From contig NC_135725.1 in NCBI RefSeq assembly GCF_964656455.1, forward strand, positions 51,281,688 through 51,345,687: DNA of 64,000 bases, in the 5' to 3' direction. The notes below the pieces were generated by a model. It was not told the DNA's origin and searched no databases. It saw only the letters and a list, made by a program, of their open reading frames with translations. The translations under genes and the position numbers were made by a program. This DNA is from Halichoerus grypus (taxonomy: Eukaryota; Chordata; Mammalia; Carnivora; Phocidae). Shown here in pieces: positions 35,521 through 47,815 of this stretch. The stretch's first letter is position 1. Every line of letters starts with the position of its first letter.

Positions 35521-36199
35521 ACTATAGAGATCTGACTGAGCCTAGCAGTTCATTCCATCAAGGAGTAGATGAAAGCAAAAACACATATAGTTATTTAGGT
35601 TCTTTCCATGATTTTTACCCTATTTGGGACACATAACTAATCCAGTCAGCTGTTTTGTCTATATATCCTCACTGTACGTTAAGCAATGGAAGTTTAGAAA
35701 GCTCATGTATAATTTTCTTTCTCCACTCTTTGGAATGCAGACAGCTGTCTATTTATAAGCTACTTTGCAAAGTCTAAGGGTCAATTATCCATTTCACAGA
35801 GTACCCATGAGTAGGCTTGCCAATCTTATGCTATGCTTTAAATTTTTCTTCACTTCCCCATTTCCTTAGCTAACTAATTTTACCTACAATTTGCATTCAA
35901 AAAGTAAGTGACAAAGTAAGTGGTTTATACCTTGAGTCTGTCCCCTCTATTTTCCAACCTTTGATTAGCAACCAGGAAAAACTTACACTCACCCTTTCAG
36001 GGAAGGAGCTAGTCAGACAGACCTGCACCCGCTGTGTCCCCACACAAAACACCTGGATTAAAATTTGAGTTTAAATCATAGTGTGCTAAGAGTCAAGAAT
36101 GTTGAAAGCAATCATCTAATTCAACCTAATTTTCAAGGAGGAAAACTGAGGCCAAAAACACCATGCCTGAGAGCAGGAAGAGAAGTATCTCACGGTCTA
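35521..36199. other. No gene seen
   Basis: AT-rich unique DNA. At about 36105-36160 ('gcaatcatctaattcaacct', 'aggaggaaaactgaggcc') there is a weak old-repeat pattern that I cannot name. Confidence 0.4.
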
Positions 36200-36780
36200 A
36201 CTGAAAGAAGAAGAGGAAGAGAAGAAAGCAAAGAAATATGTGAAGAGATAATGGCTGGGAATTTCCCAAAATTGTCAAGAAATAAATGAATAGATAAAGC
36301 CACAGCCCAAAAATGCCTTAAACCTCAAGCAAGATTAAACAGGGCTAAAAATAAAATCACAAGTAGCCTACTTCTTATCAAAATGCTGAAAATCAAAGAT
36401 AAAGAGGAAAATTTTCTAAAGCTAGAGTGGTAAGAGACATACAATGTACAAAGTGGCAAAAATAAGAATTATGGCTGACTTCTCATTACAAGCAATTGAA
36501 GCCAAAAGACAATGAAACAACAATTTTAAAGAGCAGAAAGAAAAAAAAAATTGACTACATATAATTCCACCCTGGCAAAAATGATCTTTCAAAGTGAAGG
36601 CAAAATAAAGAATTTTTTTTCTCAGAGAGACAAAAACCGAGATAATAGATCTCTAGCGGGCCTGTAGTACAAAAAGTGATAAAAGAATTTATTCAGGCTT
36701 GAAGGGAAAAGATACCAGATGAAAACCCAGATCTGCAGGGGAAAAAAAAAGTCACCTCATATGCCTTTGCTTTGATTGGT
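36200..36780 (+). mobile_element. Ancient L1-lineage fragment
   Basis: It follows an internal segment common in old mammalian L1 relatives: 'aaaatgctgaaaatcaaaga', 'gagacatacaatgtacaaag', 'gacttctcattacaagcaat', 'tgaagccaaaagacaatgaa', 'gcaaaaatgatctttcaaag', 'tgaaggcaaaataaagaatt' and 'gataccagatgaaaacccag'. The frames are fully broken. Whether it is L1M proper or the related HAL1 type I cannot tell. Confidence 0.7.
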
Positions 36781-37910
36781 TTACATTCTTAAGTATATTT
36801 TTGATGTAATATTTTTCAAATGCAACCAGATGGAAGACATCAAAACAGCTTATTAGGCAAATATTCTATATTTATCTTCACACTTTACAGTCAATATATA
36901 ATTTGTGAATCTCAGCATTTTATGGTCTCTATCAGAAGTCCCAGTGTATTTCACATATCAAGTCGACTCTTTACAAAGCTGTTAACTTCTCTGCCTGCTT
37001 CCTCTCCTCCTTCCCACTGCTTCCTAGTTGGCTCCATGACTGTGCCCCCAACACCACATTGCTCTCGAAGTGTCAGGAGAGGCCAGACAGTACAAAGGAG
37101 ATGCATGCTCACAAGTCATGAAAGGACTGATATTGCCACCAAAGGGCCTATCCCTGACCGGGGAAAATAGAAATTTCATAGAAATAAAATTGTCTTTCTC
37201 AATATAGAAACTCTGAGAGAGCTTTGCCCTTGAAGTCGGTGTGTGGGAGTTTCAACAATGAGGTAAAAAAAAAAAAAGAATTTGTGTTTTATTATTTGTT
37301 TTTGTTTTAGTTTTGCCTTACCAGCATATGTCTGTTACCTTAATAATGTTTTTGACACCCAAATTTTCCAGTTTTGGCTCTCACATCCTGCTTATTCTCT
37401 AAGTTTAAAAGGTTAGTGAAAGTTAGTAAAATAAAATCAGGCCTATGGAAAGGCATTTGTATGAAATGTCTAGAATTGATATCGATGAATTCTATAACAG
37501 TATGATATTGTTTGTATTAAAACAAATTTTGAGCAGTATTCTGAAATTTCAACTTGGTATTATAGTTTATTAAACACATTTTTAATTCCCTCTTTAAAAA
37601 TTCTCTATGTGTAGTTTGTTATAGAATTTATAGAATTTCTTAAGGCAATCTTCTCAAAGGGGTTCCATCTACCTAGTCTGAGCATGACAATTTATTATAT
37701 TCAACAAAGTCCTAGTGCAGATAGCTAAAAATCTGACAAGTTCCTTGATTAGGGAATTATAAGAAAAACAAATCAATTATTTTGAATAACTAAAACCACA
37801 GTTGTAATGAGAAGTATATACTTTACTAGAGAGTTAACATATAATCAGGATATGTATCTGTGGTAGATTGTTAAAATTCTCCAACTCTTTCCTTAATCCT
37901 CTGTGAAAAG
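36781..37910. other. AT-rich DNA, no gene seen
   Basis: The 116-codon frame at 36820-37170 crosses a slightly GC-richer patch but has no recognisable domain. An A-run lies at 37265-37277. Confidence 0.4.
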
Positions 37911-38144
37911 AAAAGGGAAGGGGAGGGAGGTGAGGAGAGGAGAGGAGACGAAAGGAAAGGAAAGGAAAGGAAAGGAAAGGAAAGGAGAGGAGAGGAGAGG
38001 AGAGGAGAGGAGAGGAGAGGAGAGGAGAGGAAAGGAAAGGAAAGGAAAGGAAAGGAAAGGAAAGGAAAGGAAAGGAAAGGAAAGGAAAGGAAAGGAAAGG
38101 AAAGGAAAGGAAAGGAAAGGAAGAAGGAAAGAAGGAAAGAAAGA
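37911..38144. repeat. Polypurine microsatellite (GGAAA)n/(GGAGA)n
   Basis: Pentamer array in three blocks: GGAAA units, then a GGAGA block at about 37984-38030, then a long GGAAA block, ending in GGAAGAAGGAAAG variants. From 37950 to 38144 every base on the plus strand is a purine (195 in a row). Such mirror-symmetric purine tracts can form triple-helix H-DNA. The open frames in all directions are low-complexity artefacts. Confidence 0.97.
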
Positions 38145-38664
38145 TCCATGTTCTTTACCATGTGAGTTGCTATGCTTCAAAGCAGGTAGAGGATACTTCC
38201 CTACTTCATTTTCAGGACTAGCCATGCAACTTTCTTTGGGGTGGAAAATGGGCAGACATGATATATGCCATATTCAAACAGAAGCTTTAAATGAGCTTGC
38301 ATTCTTTAATATTTTATTTTAATTTTTTGTTTTTGTTTCTGCCCTAGGCTATGAGAACAATATAGTCCAGATAGAAACTACTCTGTCATGCTGGGTTCAA
38401 GAACTGGAGGACATATAGAATAGGAGATGATCATGACCAAATAGAGTTGCAGCCAATTTGCACACTTGCCAACGAAAAGTAAATACTATTTGAAGCTACT
38501 GAAATTTAGAGGTTATATGTGACCACAACAAAGCTGTCTAATATTGCCTGTGTGTGTGAACATGCATACTTTCTTCTGTAAAGTCCATTAATACTGAGAC
38601 AATTTTCATTCTCCCCGTATGAAATTAATTCACACTCAAATATAAAGAAGCAAATCCTCCATAG
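38145..38664. other. No gene seen
   Basis: Unique DNA between the purine satellite and the antisense L1, with no recognised element. Confidence 0.4.
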
Positions 38665-39288
38665 CACTTTCTTTTTTTTAATTTTATTTTATTATGTTAC
38701 GTTAATCACCATACATTACATCATTAGTTTTTGATGTAGTGTTCCATGATTCATTGTTTGCGTATAACACCCAGTGCTCCATGCAGAATGTGCCCTCTTT
38801 AATACCCATCACCAGGCTAACCCATCCTCCTACCCCCCTCCCCTCTAGAACCCTCAGTTTGTTTTTCAGAGTCCATTGTCTCTCACGGTTCATCTCCCCC
38901 TCTGATTCCCCCCCTTCATTCTTCCCCTCCTGCTATCTTCTTCTTTTTTTTTTTTTAACATATAATGTATTATTTGTTTCAGAGGTACAGGTCTGTGATT
39001 CAACAGTCTTACACAATTCACAGCGCTCACCATAGCACATACCCTCCGCAATGTCTATCACCCAGCCACCCCATCCCACCCACCCCCCACCACTCCAGCA
39101 ACCCTCAGTTTGTTTCCTGAGATTAAGAATTCCTCATATCAGTGAGATCATATGATACATGTCTTTCTCTGATTGACTTATTTTGCTTAGCATAATACCC
39201 TCTAGTTCCATCCACGTTGTTGCAAATGGCAAGAGTTTGGTTTTTTTGGTGGCTGCATAATATTCCATTGTATATATAAACACTTTCT
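38665..39288 (-). mobile_element. Carnivore-type LINE-1 3' end, short TSD
   Basis: Antisense L1 3' UTR and last ORF2 codons, about 38673-39280. It starts with the T-rich reversed tail, has C-rich blocks at about 38826-38842 and 39057-39094 (reverse of the two G-rich blocks), and ends at 'ataatattccattgtatata'. CACTTTCT occurs at 38665-38672 and 39281-39288 as a likely 8-bp target duplication. It is the same family as the copies at 3.4, 26.5 and 61 kb, in the opposite orientation. Confidence 0.93.
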
Positions 39289-40457
39289 GTAACTGAAGTC
39301 TATTCTTAATTATGAATAATTTAGGAAGTCCCCTATGCTTCTAATAAACTTTGTAAAATTCCAGACTCTCTTGCTCAAGGTATCTCTCTTTGTATATTTC
39401 CGTAATTTTCCATTCTTTTCCTGTTTGAATGTTCTATGAAGTATTTCACTCTTATGGGAGATGTTTTATACCACTCTGGCTCTTGTTGGGAGAGGTCTTT
39501 TTTTGTTGTTGTTAAATCTGACATAAAAAGTTCCTCTTCCCAACCTTTGTGGAAATCATTTCAGCCAAAGATATTCTCTGCTTAACACTATTAAATAATT
39601 CTCTGTACTATCCAGATAGAGAAAACCAGGGAGGTATTGGTTAATCATTTCACTCATTCAACTGTATACTCATGCATTTAGTTCTGGTTGATAAATTCTT
39701 AGAATTCTTTTAGTGTTCTTAGCATCTGAACTACCATTTGTCCATTACATTGATGACCTAAAGGTCTAAATAACTGCAAAACTTGTAATGTTATTAGGAT
39801 GGTAGCCTTATACTTGTTCTCCAAACTAAACCTCTCCATGTGTAATTATCACCATATTTACATGAAATTATTTTTAAAACACGCAGTTGGTTCAATAATG
39901 ACTTCTTCCAGTTATAACTTGTCCTCATGAAAGAGTGTGGATCACTTTTTAAACCCTAAATGCAAGTCTCATTAATATCCATACATTGTCTAAAAAGCCT
40001 GCTAAATAAACTATGTAATATACCCAGACCAAGAATTGCACCGATTCAGTTCCTAGTAGCAGTTCCCTTCTCTCTTAGAATTTCTTTAAAATTCAGCACA
40101 TTATCTTAAAGTTCAAATAGATCACTGAAGAGATGCCTTCTGTCACCCTGAGTGTTTCTTAACTGGCAACTGCAAAACAAGTCATACACACCATCTATAA
40201 GCATAACAATATTTAGGCAGGCTATATGGCCATATAAACCTCCCTTCAGGCTGGACGCTCTGTTAGTTGGTTACTTTACATTTTTTTTCCATGAAATATG
40301 TTTTGAGAACCAGCAACAATATGTAGTTCTCCCTTCCATACATTCTAGTACAGGAAGTCTTATATTTCTGAGTATTCATGAACAAACATGGATTATGCTT
40401 TTGTCTTGCAACACAAAAAAAAAGACTCTTGAAAACATATCTCATAAACTCCTTATT
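39289..40457. other. AT-rich DNA, no gene seen
   Basis: No exon or transposon recognised. The 170-codon frame at 40152-40664 begins here but gets its length from the SINE that follows. Confidence 0.4.
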
Positions 40458-40700
40458 AACACTGTTCATTCTTGGGGCGCCTGGGTGGCTCAGATGGTTA
40501 AACGTCTGCCTTCGGCTCAGGTCATGGTCCCAGGGTCCTGGGATCGAGCCCCACATCGGGCTCCTGGCTCAGCGAGGAGCCTGCTTCTCCCTCTCCCTCT
40601 GCCTCTCTCCCTGCTCATGCTTTCTCTCTCTCTCTGTATCTCTGTGTCTCAAATGAATAAATAAAATCTTTAAAAAAAAAAAAAACACTGTTCATTCTTG
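40458..40700 (+). mobile_element. Young CAN-SINE, 16-17-bp perfect TSD
   Basis: A full-length CAN-SINE, about 40474-40683, with head GGGGCGCCTGGGTGGCTCAG, tRNA-like body, CT-rich run and AATAAATAAAATCTTT-A(14) tail. The duplication AACACTGTTCATTCTT(G) at 40458-40474 and 40684-40700 is perfect. An unbroken duplication and a long A-tail indicate a young insertion that may be polymorphic. Confidence 0.97.
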
Positions 40701-42084
40701 TTTTAGAAATAAATTATTTTTCTTCTTCCCTTTTAATATTACTTGAGTTGTATTGTAGGTTTTTTCCCCTAGGTACAATATCATTTAGTGTCCCCAGGTG
40801 CCAAATTTTGAGCTAGAGAGCTTCATATTTCAGCGTCTGTCTGGAAAATAAAGTGGGGAAATACACAATAGATCAAGTGGAAATACCTTTGCCCTCATTT
40901 TTTTTTCATGATTTCTATCCTTCTCATTTAGATGCATAGGTTCTTACTTCACTTCAGCCAGTGATATGATGGTGTAGAGCTTCCTGGTTGTCCATACAGA
41001 GGCCCCTACACTGAAGAAACAAACCCAGGACAATAATCAGTCTGGCTGAATTACTGGAAACTGCACAACCAAATGTCAGATTAGCGCAAGTGTTTATAAG
41101 CATAGGAAGCAAGTAAGTTTTTCTGCATTATGCAGCTTTCATTTTGCCTTTTCAAATGTCTCATTTCTCAGCACTCTTTTCGAGGCAAAGAATAAGGAGC
41201 ATTTTTGAAGTAACTGGATGTTCTAAAGAATAAGAATTGTATTAAATGTTGTCCCAAACAGATTTTTGAGAAAAGGAAAACAGCAAGTTTTCAGTGTTGA
41301 GAGATGTTTACCTAGCAGAAAGACTATTCGACAAGTCATGTAGTCAATCAGCCTAATTGTGAATCACGGAGTATGTGCACTGCAACTTCAAGTATCTGGC
41401 AGAGTGTTTTCCTTTTTAAAATTCATGACATCATACTCCGGTGCTTTGAGTTTGGCTCAACTTGAGAAATCTCCCTCTTTGGATGAATTAATTGGAATAT
41501 TGGCTCTCTGGGAAAAATAATCCCTCCAAATCTCTTTATGAGGAAATTAGTATCTTGGATATAATTTTCAATTCCCTAAAGGGAACAACAACTCCTGATA
41601 AAGAAAATAAATTGCTTCCCCAAATTTGTTAAAACTAGTTCAATATTCTGCTTTAATTGTTATGTCAAATGCTACAGTGAAAAGAATTTTCATTGTCTGG
41701 ATCATTTATGAACCAATCCACACAATAGAATGAGTGTTGAGATAGTAAGTGGGGAAGCTTATGTTTTTTAAATATATATTCCATTTATTTGGAAGGAAGA
41801 TTTGGCTTTGGAAAATAGAAAAAAATAATAAAAGAACCTTCCAGGATTATTAAAATCAAAGATATATTGTAGAGTAATGTACTATTGGGAAACTTCCCAC
41901 ATGATACCTACTGGTTCACGATCAACAATTTTAATGTTGTATCACATATCATAAATCTCTTTCTTCTGCTGATTTGATTTACATATATCTCTATTCACAA
42001 GGTGGAAGTTAGCAATATCACTTCCATAAGTACAGCTCAACTTATATCCTCTAGCTTTTCACCAGCCTTGACTCAAATTTGCCC

Positions 42085-42086
<2 letters not shown>
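40701..42086. other. AT-rich DNA, no gene seen
   Basis: No exon, RNA gene or recognisable transposon. Confidence 0.45.

Positions 42087-42126
<40 letters not shown>
42087..42126. repeat. (GT)n microsatellite
   Basis: A perfect GT run of about 18 units ending in gcgcagg. Likely length-polymorphic. Confidence 0.93.
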
Positions 42127-42609
42127 AGGGGCAGGCAGATGTTTGCAGTTTGTGTTCATTATATATTAAAGCTGTAATAAACCACACCATTCTTTATTAC
42201 AAAGAAAAATGGACCTTCTTCTGTCTTTCAGAGGAAGTGTAGTTTCCCAAATAAAAAGTACATACTTCACTTCAAAATGTTGAATAGAAATGTACTTAAA
42301 GAATTCTAGCTGATTAAATTTAGAGTGCTAAACAAAGTCTAATCTAAGAATATTCTTTGGCTTTATGCCCACAGCATTTTTATTTGATTGTAAATTGGAC
42401 TTATTTTCATTCACTTGAGAATTTTGCTGCTCAGTGTTTTCTTCCCTGAAGGGACTCAACAGGTTCTGATTACCATGTAGGCACCAATGTTAACTCCCTA
42501 CCTTCTGAGGACAGTTGTGTCATTTCTAGTCAATGATGCATCACCACCCTGCCCTTTCTACCTAGAACATTTTCCATGAATAATTGTTATCTGAAAGGTT
42601 AACATTCCT
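42127..42609. other. No gene seen
   Basis: Unique AT-rich DNA before the old antisense L1. Confidence 0.4.
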
Positions 42610-43800
42610 TTTTTTATAAATCAATCTTTTCAAGATATAATCTACACACAGAAAAAATGTACCCATATTATGTGAAATTTTCCATGAATTTTGACAAATA
42701 CGACCATAATCAAAATATAGAACATTTCTATCATCCCCATAAGTTTTCTTGTACCACTTTACAGTCCACACTCTCCAGATGCCTCATCCCAAACAATGGC
42801 TGATCTACTCCCTGTCAATAAGGATCCATCCGTACAGCATGTGCTCTGCTGTGTATGACTTCTCTTATTTAGCAAAATGTCTGTGATTTATTCATGTTGC
42901 TGAGTGTCTCAGTAGTCCATTGTTTTTTCTTGCTAGATAACATTACATTGTTTGGACATGTCATAATTTCTTTACCTATTCATCTGTTGGTGAACATTTG
43001 GGTTGTTTCTAGTTTGGGACTACTAGGAATATGATAGTGTTTGTGTGGATATATTTTTCAAATTTTCATTTTTCTTGCATAAATACATATTTTGTTAATT
43101 TTGTCTCTAAGTATTTTGTTATGATTATATCATAAATGGTGTTGTTTTTCCAATTGTTCATTATTAGTACACAGAGATCCAACTGATTTTTTGTACAGTT
43201 TTGTATCCTGTGATCTTTGTAAATTCATTTATTCTAGCAGGTTTTTGGTTAATTTCTTAGGACTTTCTACATAAAGAATTATATAATCTGCATATAATCT
43301 GTAAAGAGTGACAGTTTATTTCTTCCTTTCCTATCTATATGCCTTTTATGTCTTTTTGTTCCATCACTGCATGAGCTAGGACACCCATTACAATGTTTAT
43401 CAGGAATTGTAAGAATGAACATCCTTGTCTTATTCACAATGTTAGGGGAAAAGCATTCAGTGTTTGATTATTAAATATAATGCCAGCTGTAGGTTTTCAT
43501 AGATGTCATTTATTTGATTGAGGAAGTTCCCTTTTATTTCCTAGTTTGCTGGATATTTAAGTTCATCGAAGGCTTCTCCGACATCTCTTAAGATGATCCT
43601 ACAGATTTTTTCATGTTTTCCAAAAACATTTTTAATATGGTTGCGTACATTGGTTATCATTGTACATGTAAATCATATGAAAACCTTGCTGGAAAAAATC
43701 ACTTAATCATGATGTTTTTTCCTTATTATACAGTATTTGATTCATCTTCGTAATATTCTGGTTAAGAATTTTTGCATCTATGTGAGTGCTGGGATTATAG
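42610..43800 (-). mobile_element. Ancient LINE-1, 3' UTR plus ORF2 relic
   Basis: The left part is an antisense L1M-type 3' UTR: 'ttttcaagatataatctaca', 'tgacaaatacgaccataatc' and 'ttgtaccactttacagtcca', then 'cctattcatctgttggtgaa'. From about 43060 the antisense ORF2 core appears: 'gatccaactgattttttgta', 'tttgtatcctgtgatctttg' and 'aatgaacatccttgtcttat'. The piece between them is missing, so the copy has an internal deletion or rearrangement. Frames are fully decayed. Confidence 0.82.
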
Positions 43801-44094
43801 CAACATTCTTACAACCATGAGGTAAAGTACAAGAGATTTTTCAGAGATATTAATTCTGATATCATAAAGTTTCTAAACCCAGAACAACGATTGTCTACCT
43901 CTGCACTGTTTTGTGAAGATAAATAATTAAGTAAACCCGTTTATATAAGCCAGAACAGTTGAGATTCCTGTTACTTAAAAGTTAAAAGCCTCCTTGATTC
44001 AAATGCCATATGGAAAATGCTGTATGTTGGAACTACTCAAGAACATAGGGGAATCTCACTTCTCCACTGTGTTCTGGCTTTGTTTTTGTTTTAA

Positions 44095-44325
44095 TGGCAA
44101 ATAATAATCATAGTAATTATAATACTACTACATTGTCTTACTTAATTTCAACTTTACCTCATAAAATGGGCACTACCATTCTTGTTTTACAGAAAGTGAA
44201 ACTGAAACTCAGAGAAGTAAAATAATTTACACAAGGTCATCCAGTTTTTAAAACCTAACACTAGATTTTGAACTGATTTTTAATCTAACAAGAAAGTTCA
44301 TGCTTTTAACCATGGCCTCTCCAAG
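44095..44325 (-). mobile_element. MIR SINE relic
   Basis: Antisense MIR: 'cctcataaaatgggcactac', 'cttgttttacagaaagtgaa', 'actgaaactcagagaagtaa', 'ttacacaaggtcatccagtt', 'actagattttgaactgattt' and 'tgcttttaaccatggcctct'. Confidence 0.82.
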
Positions 44326-45414
44326 AGTTAAGAGGTCTTCCGTGAATTTTTTGCTAAACTGCTTGGAATTCGCGCTTAGCCATCTCCATGGTCCACTTTG
44401 GACTTAGTACCTTGGAAAGGTGTAAAATTTTGACCGATGAAGATCTACTATTGAACAGTAAGGGTGTAAGGGCACAGCCTGGCAATTCCAAGGAGGAGTA
44501 TGCAATAATAGTCAAGGAAGTAAAGTCAAGATCTTGTTGATTTTATATCCCACATGGAAATATATAGAAAAGGGAGGCATTTGAAAACTGAAAAATAAAA
44601 ACTGTTATGGTATCTTGAGTCTTCTGGAGGGGCATTACTAACAATAATTTTACAGCTATTTTCAAGTTTCTGAGAATTTTCTTGCTCAGAAACAATACAA
44701 ATATAATGTCTATTGGCTTTTTGCTATACAATGTTTTCAACAAACCTTTAAAGGACACTAAATTGTGCTATTAAATTCCAAGAAAAAGAAATAGTTCTCG
44801 AAAATAAGTAGGGCTGTAGTTTTTCAGGGCAGAATTTTGTGAAGCTGAAATGTTCAGGCTTAGTGTGACCACATAAATACCAATACTGGAAAGAAGAATG
44901 AATCTGAGAAAGGTTTCAAGGACCAAACCAAGTTTGACTGAAACATTAGAAATATGACAAAAAGGGACACAGGCAGACTTGGAAAGAATGTTTAATGGGA
45001 ATAAATAAAACCTCACTTAGACCTAATTTTTTTTTAAGCCCAAAGCACTTACTAGCATTTTTGAGGATGCTCTCATGTAGCAAACCTGTTTAAACTGATA
45101 AAACAGAGCCTAGGGTTTTGTACACAATCAGAAAAATAGGCAATTGCTTCCTCCAGTTAATTGGTGGAGACTGCTTCCATACTGATTAGGTCTCCCACAC
45201 AGTGAGAAGCGAAGGAAACCAAAGGAGTCTTGGTGACCAGATAGTAGAAAATGAAAAAGAAGTCAAGCAGGAAATTGAGAGGGGTTGTTCTGTAACATAT
45301 AGAACTGCAGTTCAGTAACATTTTATTTTGTGTCATGCCAGGATTCCACTCTTTAAAATAAAAACAAAATAGCTTTAGCTGTTAGCTTATTTTGTGTAAC
45401 ACTGTTCATTTTAG
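44326..45414. other. AT-rich DNA, no gene seen
   Basis: No recognisable exon or repeat. The two minus frames at 44543-45016 are AT-rich chance frames. Confidence 0.4.
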
Positions 45415-45530
45415 AAAGTACCTTCAGAGACATTATCCCATTTGAACTCCATAACCGCCAATGAGGTAAAGAGTGGAATTACCAGTGGACAGATGAGGAA
45501 ACTAAAGTCAATGAAGAAAATAAAAATTAT
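45415..45530 (-). mobile_element. MIR SINE relic (partial)
   Basis: Antisense MIR core: 'gacattatcccatttgaact', 'ccataaccgccaatgaggta' and 'gtggacagatgaggaaacta'. Confidence 0.7.
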
Positions 45531-45569
45531 TGAAATCCCTTGTTTTTATGCTAGGACAATAACCACAAA

Positions 45570-45820
45570 ACAAGACTATCATTTATTGACCACCTGCTAG
45601 ATGACAGAAATTATGGTAAACACTTTAAATATAATAGCTCATTTGATCCTAATCAGAATCCTAATCAAGATTTTGTAAGATTGTAAGATTTTGTATTATT
45701 GGTGCCACATGAGGACTATTGAAGATGAGACAGTTTAATAACTTGTCCAAAGTCACATAGCTCATGACTTATAGACTCAGAATTCAAGTCAATGTTTGAA
45801 TGCATACCCTATGCATTAAA
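45570..45820 (-). mobile_element. MIR SINE relic
   Basis: Antisense MIR: 'atttattgaccacctgctag', 'ataatagctcatttgatcct', 'gaagatgagacagtttaata', 'acttgtccaaagtcacatag' and 'gaattcaagtcaatgtttga'. It contains a small local duplication ('aagattttgtaagattgtaa') at about 45665-45693. It lies 40 bp from the previous MIR in the same orientation. Confidence 0.78.
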
Positions 45821-46289
45821 AAGAAAAAAATGGGCATATCATATTATATTTGCCAAATTAATAACTTCCTTACCCCACTATATTAAAATTGTGTATCTAT
45901 GTATTTTGTAAGTACTTATTTACATACATCATACATATATGCCCATATAATATAAGCCCTACCATGCATGTATACATCTCAATTTTTTAGAATTTTTATT
46001 TAATGTCTATATGAAAAGAAATGGATGAATTGAGTTTTTCATTTTTATCATCCAAGGCCACTTGTCATTTGTTACATAAACTTATGCAAACAAGCTTATA
46101 TTTGCAAAGATATGCTTAAATTGCACAAGCTCTGAATTTCACACCAGGGAATCAGGCTAAACAAGTTCCATCATGTTCTAAAAAGTCTGATAAGTAATAA
46201 ACAATTTGTTGAAGAAAATAAAGTCCAAAAAGAAGTATAACTTGATTTTGACCACTGCTGCATGACTAACAGTACCAATGTAGCTTTTA
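45821..46289. other. No gene seen
   Basis: AT-rich unique DNA. Confidence 0.4.
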
Positions 46290-46500
46290 AATTTATTTCA
46301 ACATTTATAGAATGTCCATGTTGCACTAAACATTGAGCTACAAAGATAAATAAGACTTAACCTTCATCCTTAAGACCTAACGTTCAAGTATATGAGAGTA
46401 TATAGGTAAGCGGATGATTCCAAGTCAATGGGATAAATACAATGATAGAGCTATCAGGGTGTTTTGGAACCTTGGAGAAAAGTGACAAAACAGAATCAAG
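46290..46500 (-). mobile_element. L2 LINE 3' end relic
   Basis: Antisense L2 tail pattern: 'acatttatagaatgtccatg', 'gcactaaacattgagctaca', 'aagataaataagacttaacc' and 'gacctaacgttcaagtatat'. Confidence 0.6.
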
Positions 46501-47559
46501 AAAGTCTTGTAGGGACGACACTTGAAGCAAAAATTTAAAGGACAAGTAAAAATGAACCAGCAAAGAAGAGAGAACGTAGCATTGTAGAAAGGGGCAAAAC
46601 TTGGAAACTTTTTACATCCTTCTCATAACACCAAGCTTGTATATGCATGAAGAGAGAGAACAAACCACTACCCCTTACAAAGCCAATTTAGTTTAGAGAA
46701 CAAGTTTTACTTTAAATGGGCTTGTTCTTTGTTTTATATCCAACTTAAGTTGAACCTACTCTCTTTCTATGCTATTATTATTCAATCCCCAGTATGAAGA
46801 GTATCACTCAATATTTTTCATTAATTATATTGAAGACAGAAAGTTATTTGTAGGCAGAAGGAAAAAAACAAAGAAAAAATACTAGACGTTATAAAATAGA
46901 AATATTAGACATTCTTTTCCATCCCTGAGGCTTTCCTGCAAGCATTTTGATAACAAAAACCTGACTTCAGGGTGTCATCGTGGATGAGCTAAATTTGAAT
47001 ACCTCAATTTTAGCTGAAATTTTAACCCCAAATAATCACATGCAAATAAAGAGTTGCTTATCTCTGCTTAGTAAATTGGCAGAAACATGTATTAAACACT
47101 AAAAAGGGAAGTCCTTTGAATTATTTAGTCCCCAACTGAGAGTACCTCAGATCTAAAATGCATCATTTTTATACAGTATCTGTGCTCTTGACTGTCTTTT
47201 TAAAATCTCTTGATAATTCCTTTTATTTGAAATAAACACTCTACTTTTCAAAATCACTAGGTACCTAATATGATAAAAAAAAATTGAAGTAATTTTTGCT
47301 AAATCCAAGCAATGACTCTCTTCATCCATCTTTTATCACTTCTGCCTGCTAAACTAGGAAAGCTATACCATGGCAGACCTTGGAATTAAGACTTGGTTTT
47401 GAGGAAGGAGATATATCCTAGTCATTGTGACCCTGTATTTCTAATTTGGGGGGACAGTCCTGAATGCAAATATGCTTCCCTACTGTACCTATGAGTAAAT
47501 TAATACATGCTGATTCATATCTTAATTTGGGATTTTCAAACTTCAGATTCCCATAATGA
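46501..47559. other. AT-rich DNA, no gene seen
   Basis: No exon or transposon recognised. Confidence 0.42.
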
Positions 47560-47815
47560 GAAAAAGTGCAGATTCTAGAGGAAGACTATGTGGGTCTTGA
47601 TCTCAGCTCCACCACTTACTATGTGATCTTGGGCAAATTATTATCCTCCCTGTGACTATCCTCCCTGTTACCTTAGCTAAAAATGGGGATGTTAAGAGTA
47701 TCTATATGATGAGGTTCTTATGAAGTGTAAATGAGTAAATGTAAGTGATCAAAACTTGTGGCAGATACACAGTAAGCATGATGTGAACATTTTATATTAT
47801 CATCGTTATTATACA
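47560..47815 (+). mobile_element. MIR SINE relic
   Basis: A long MIR: 'gtgcagattctagaggaaga', 'tcttgatctcagctccacca', 'cttactatgtgatcttgggc', 'aaattattatcctccctgtg', 'gctaaaaatggggatgttaa' and 'tatgatgaggttcttatgaa'. A short internal duplication of 'tatcctccctgt' is visible. Confidence 0.88.

Noticed and set aside
37871..38322. Three long frames of Lys/Glu/Gly or Phe/Leu/Ser repeats
   Set aside because: They are translations of the polypurine microsatellite.
40152..40664. 170-codon open frame
   Set aside because: The C-terminal third is translated CAN-SINE and the rest is unique AT-rich DNA without a domain.
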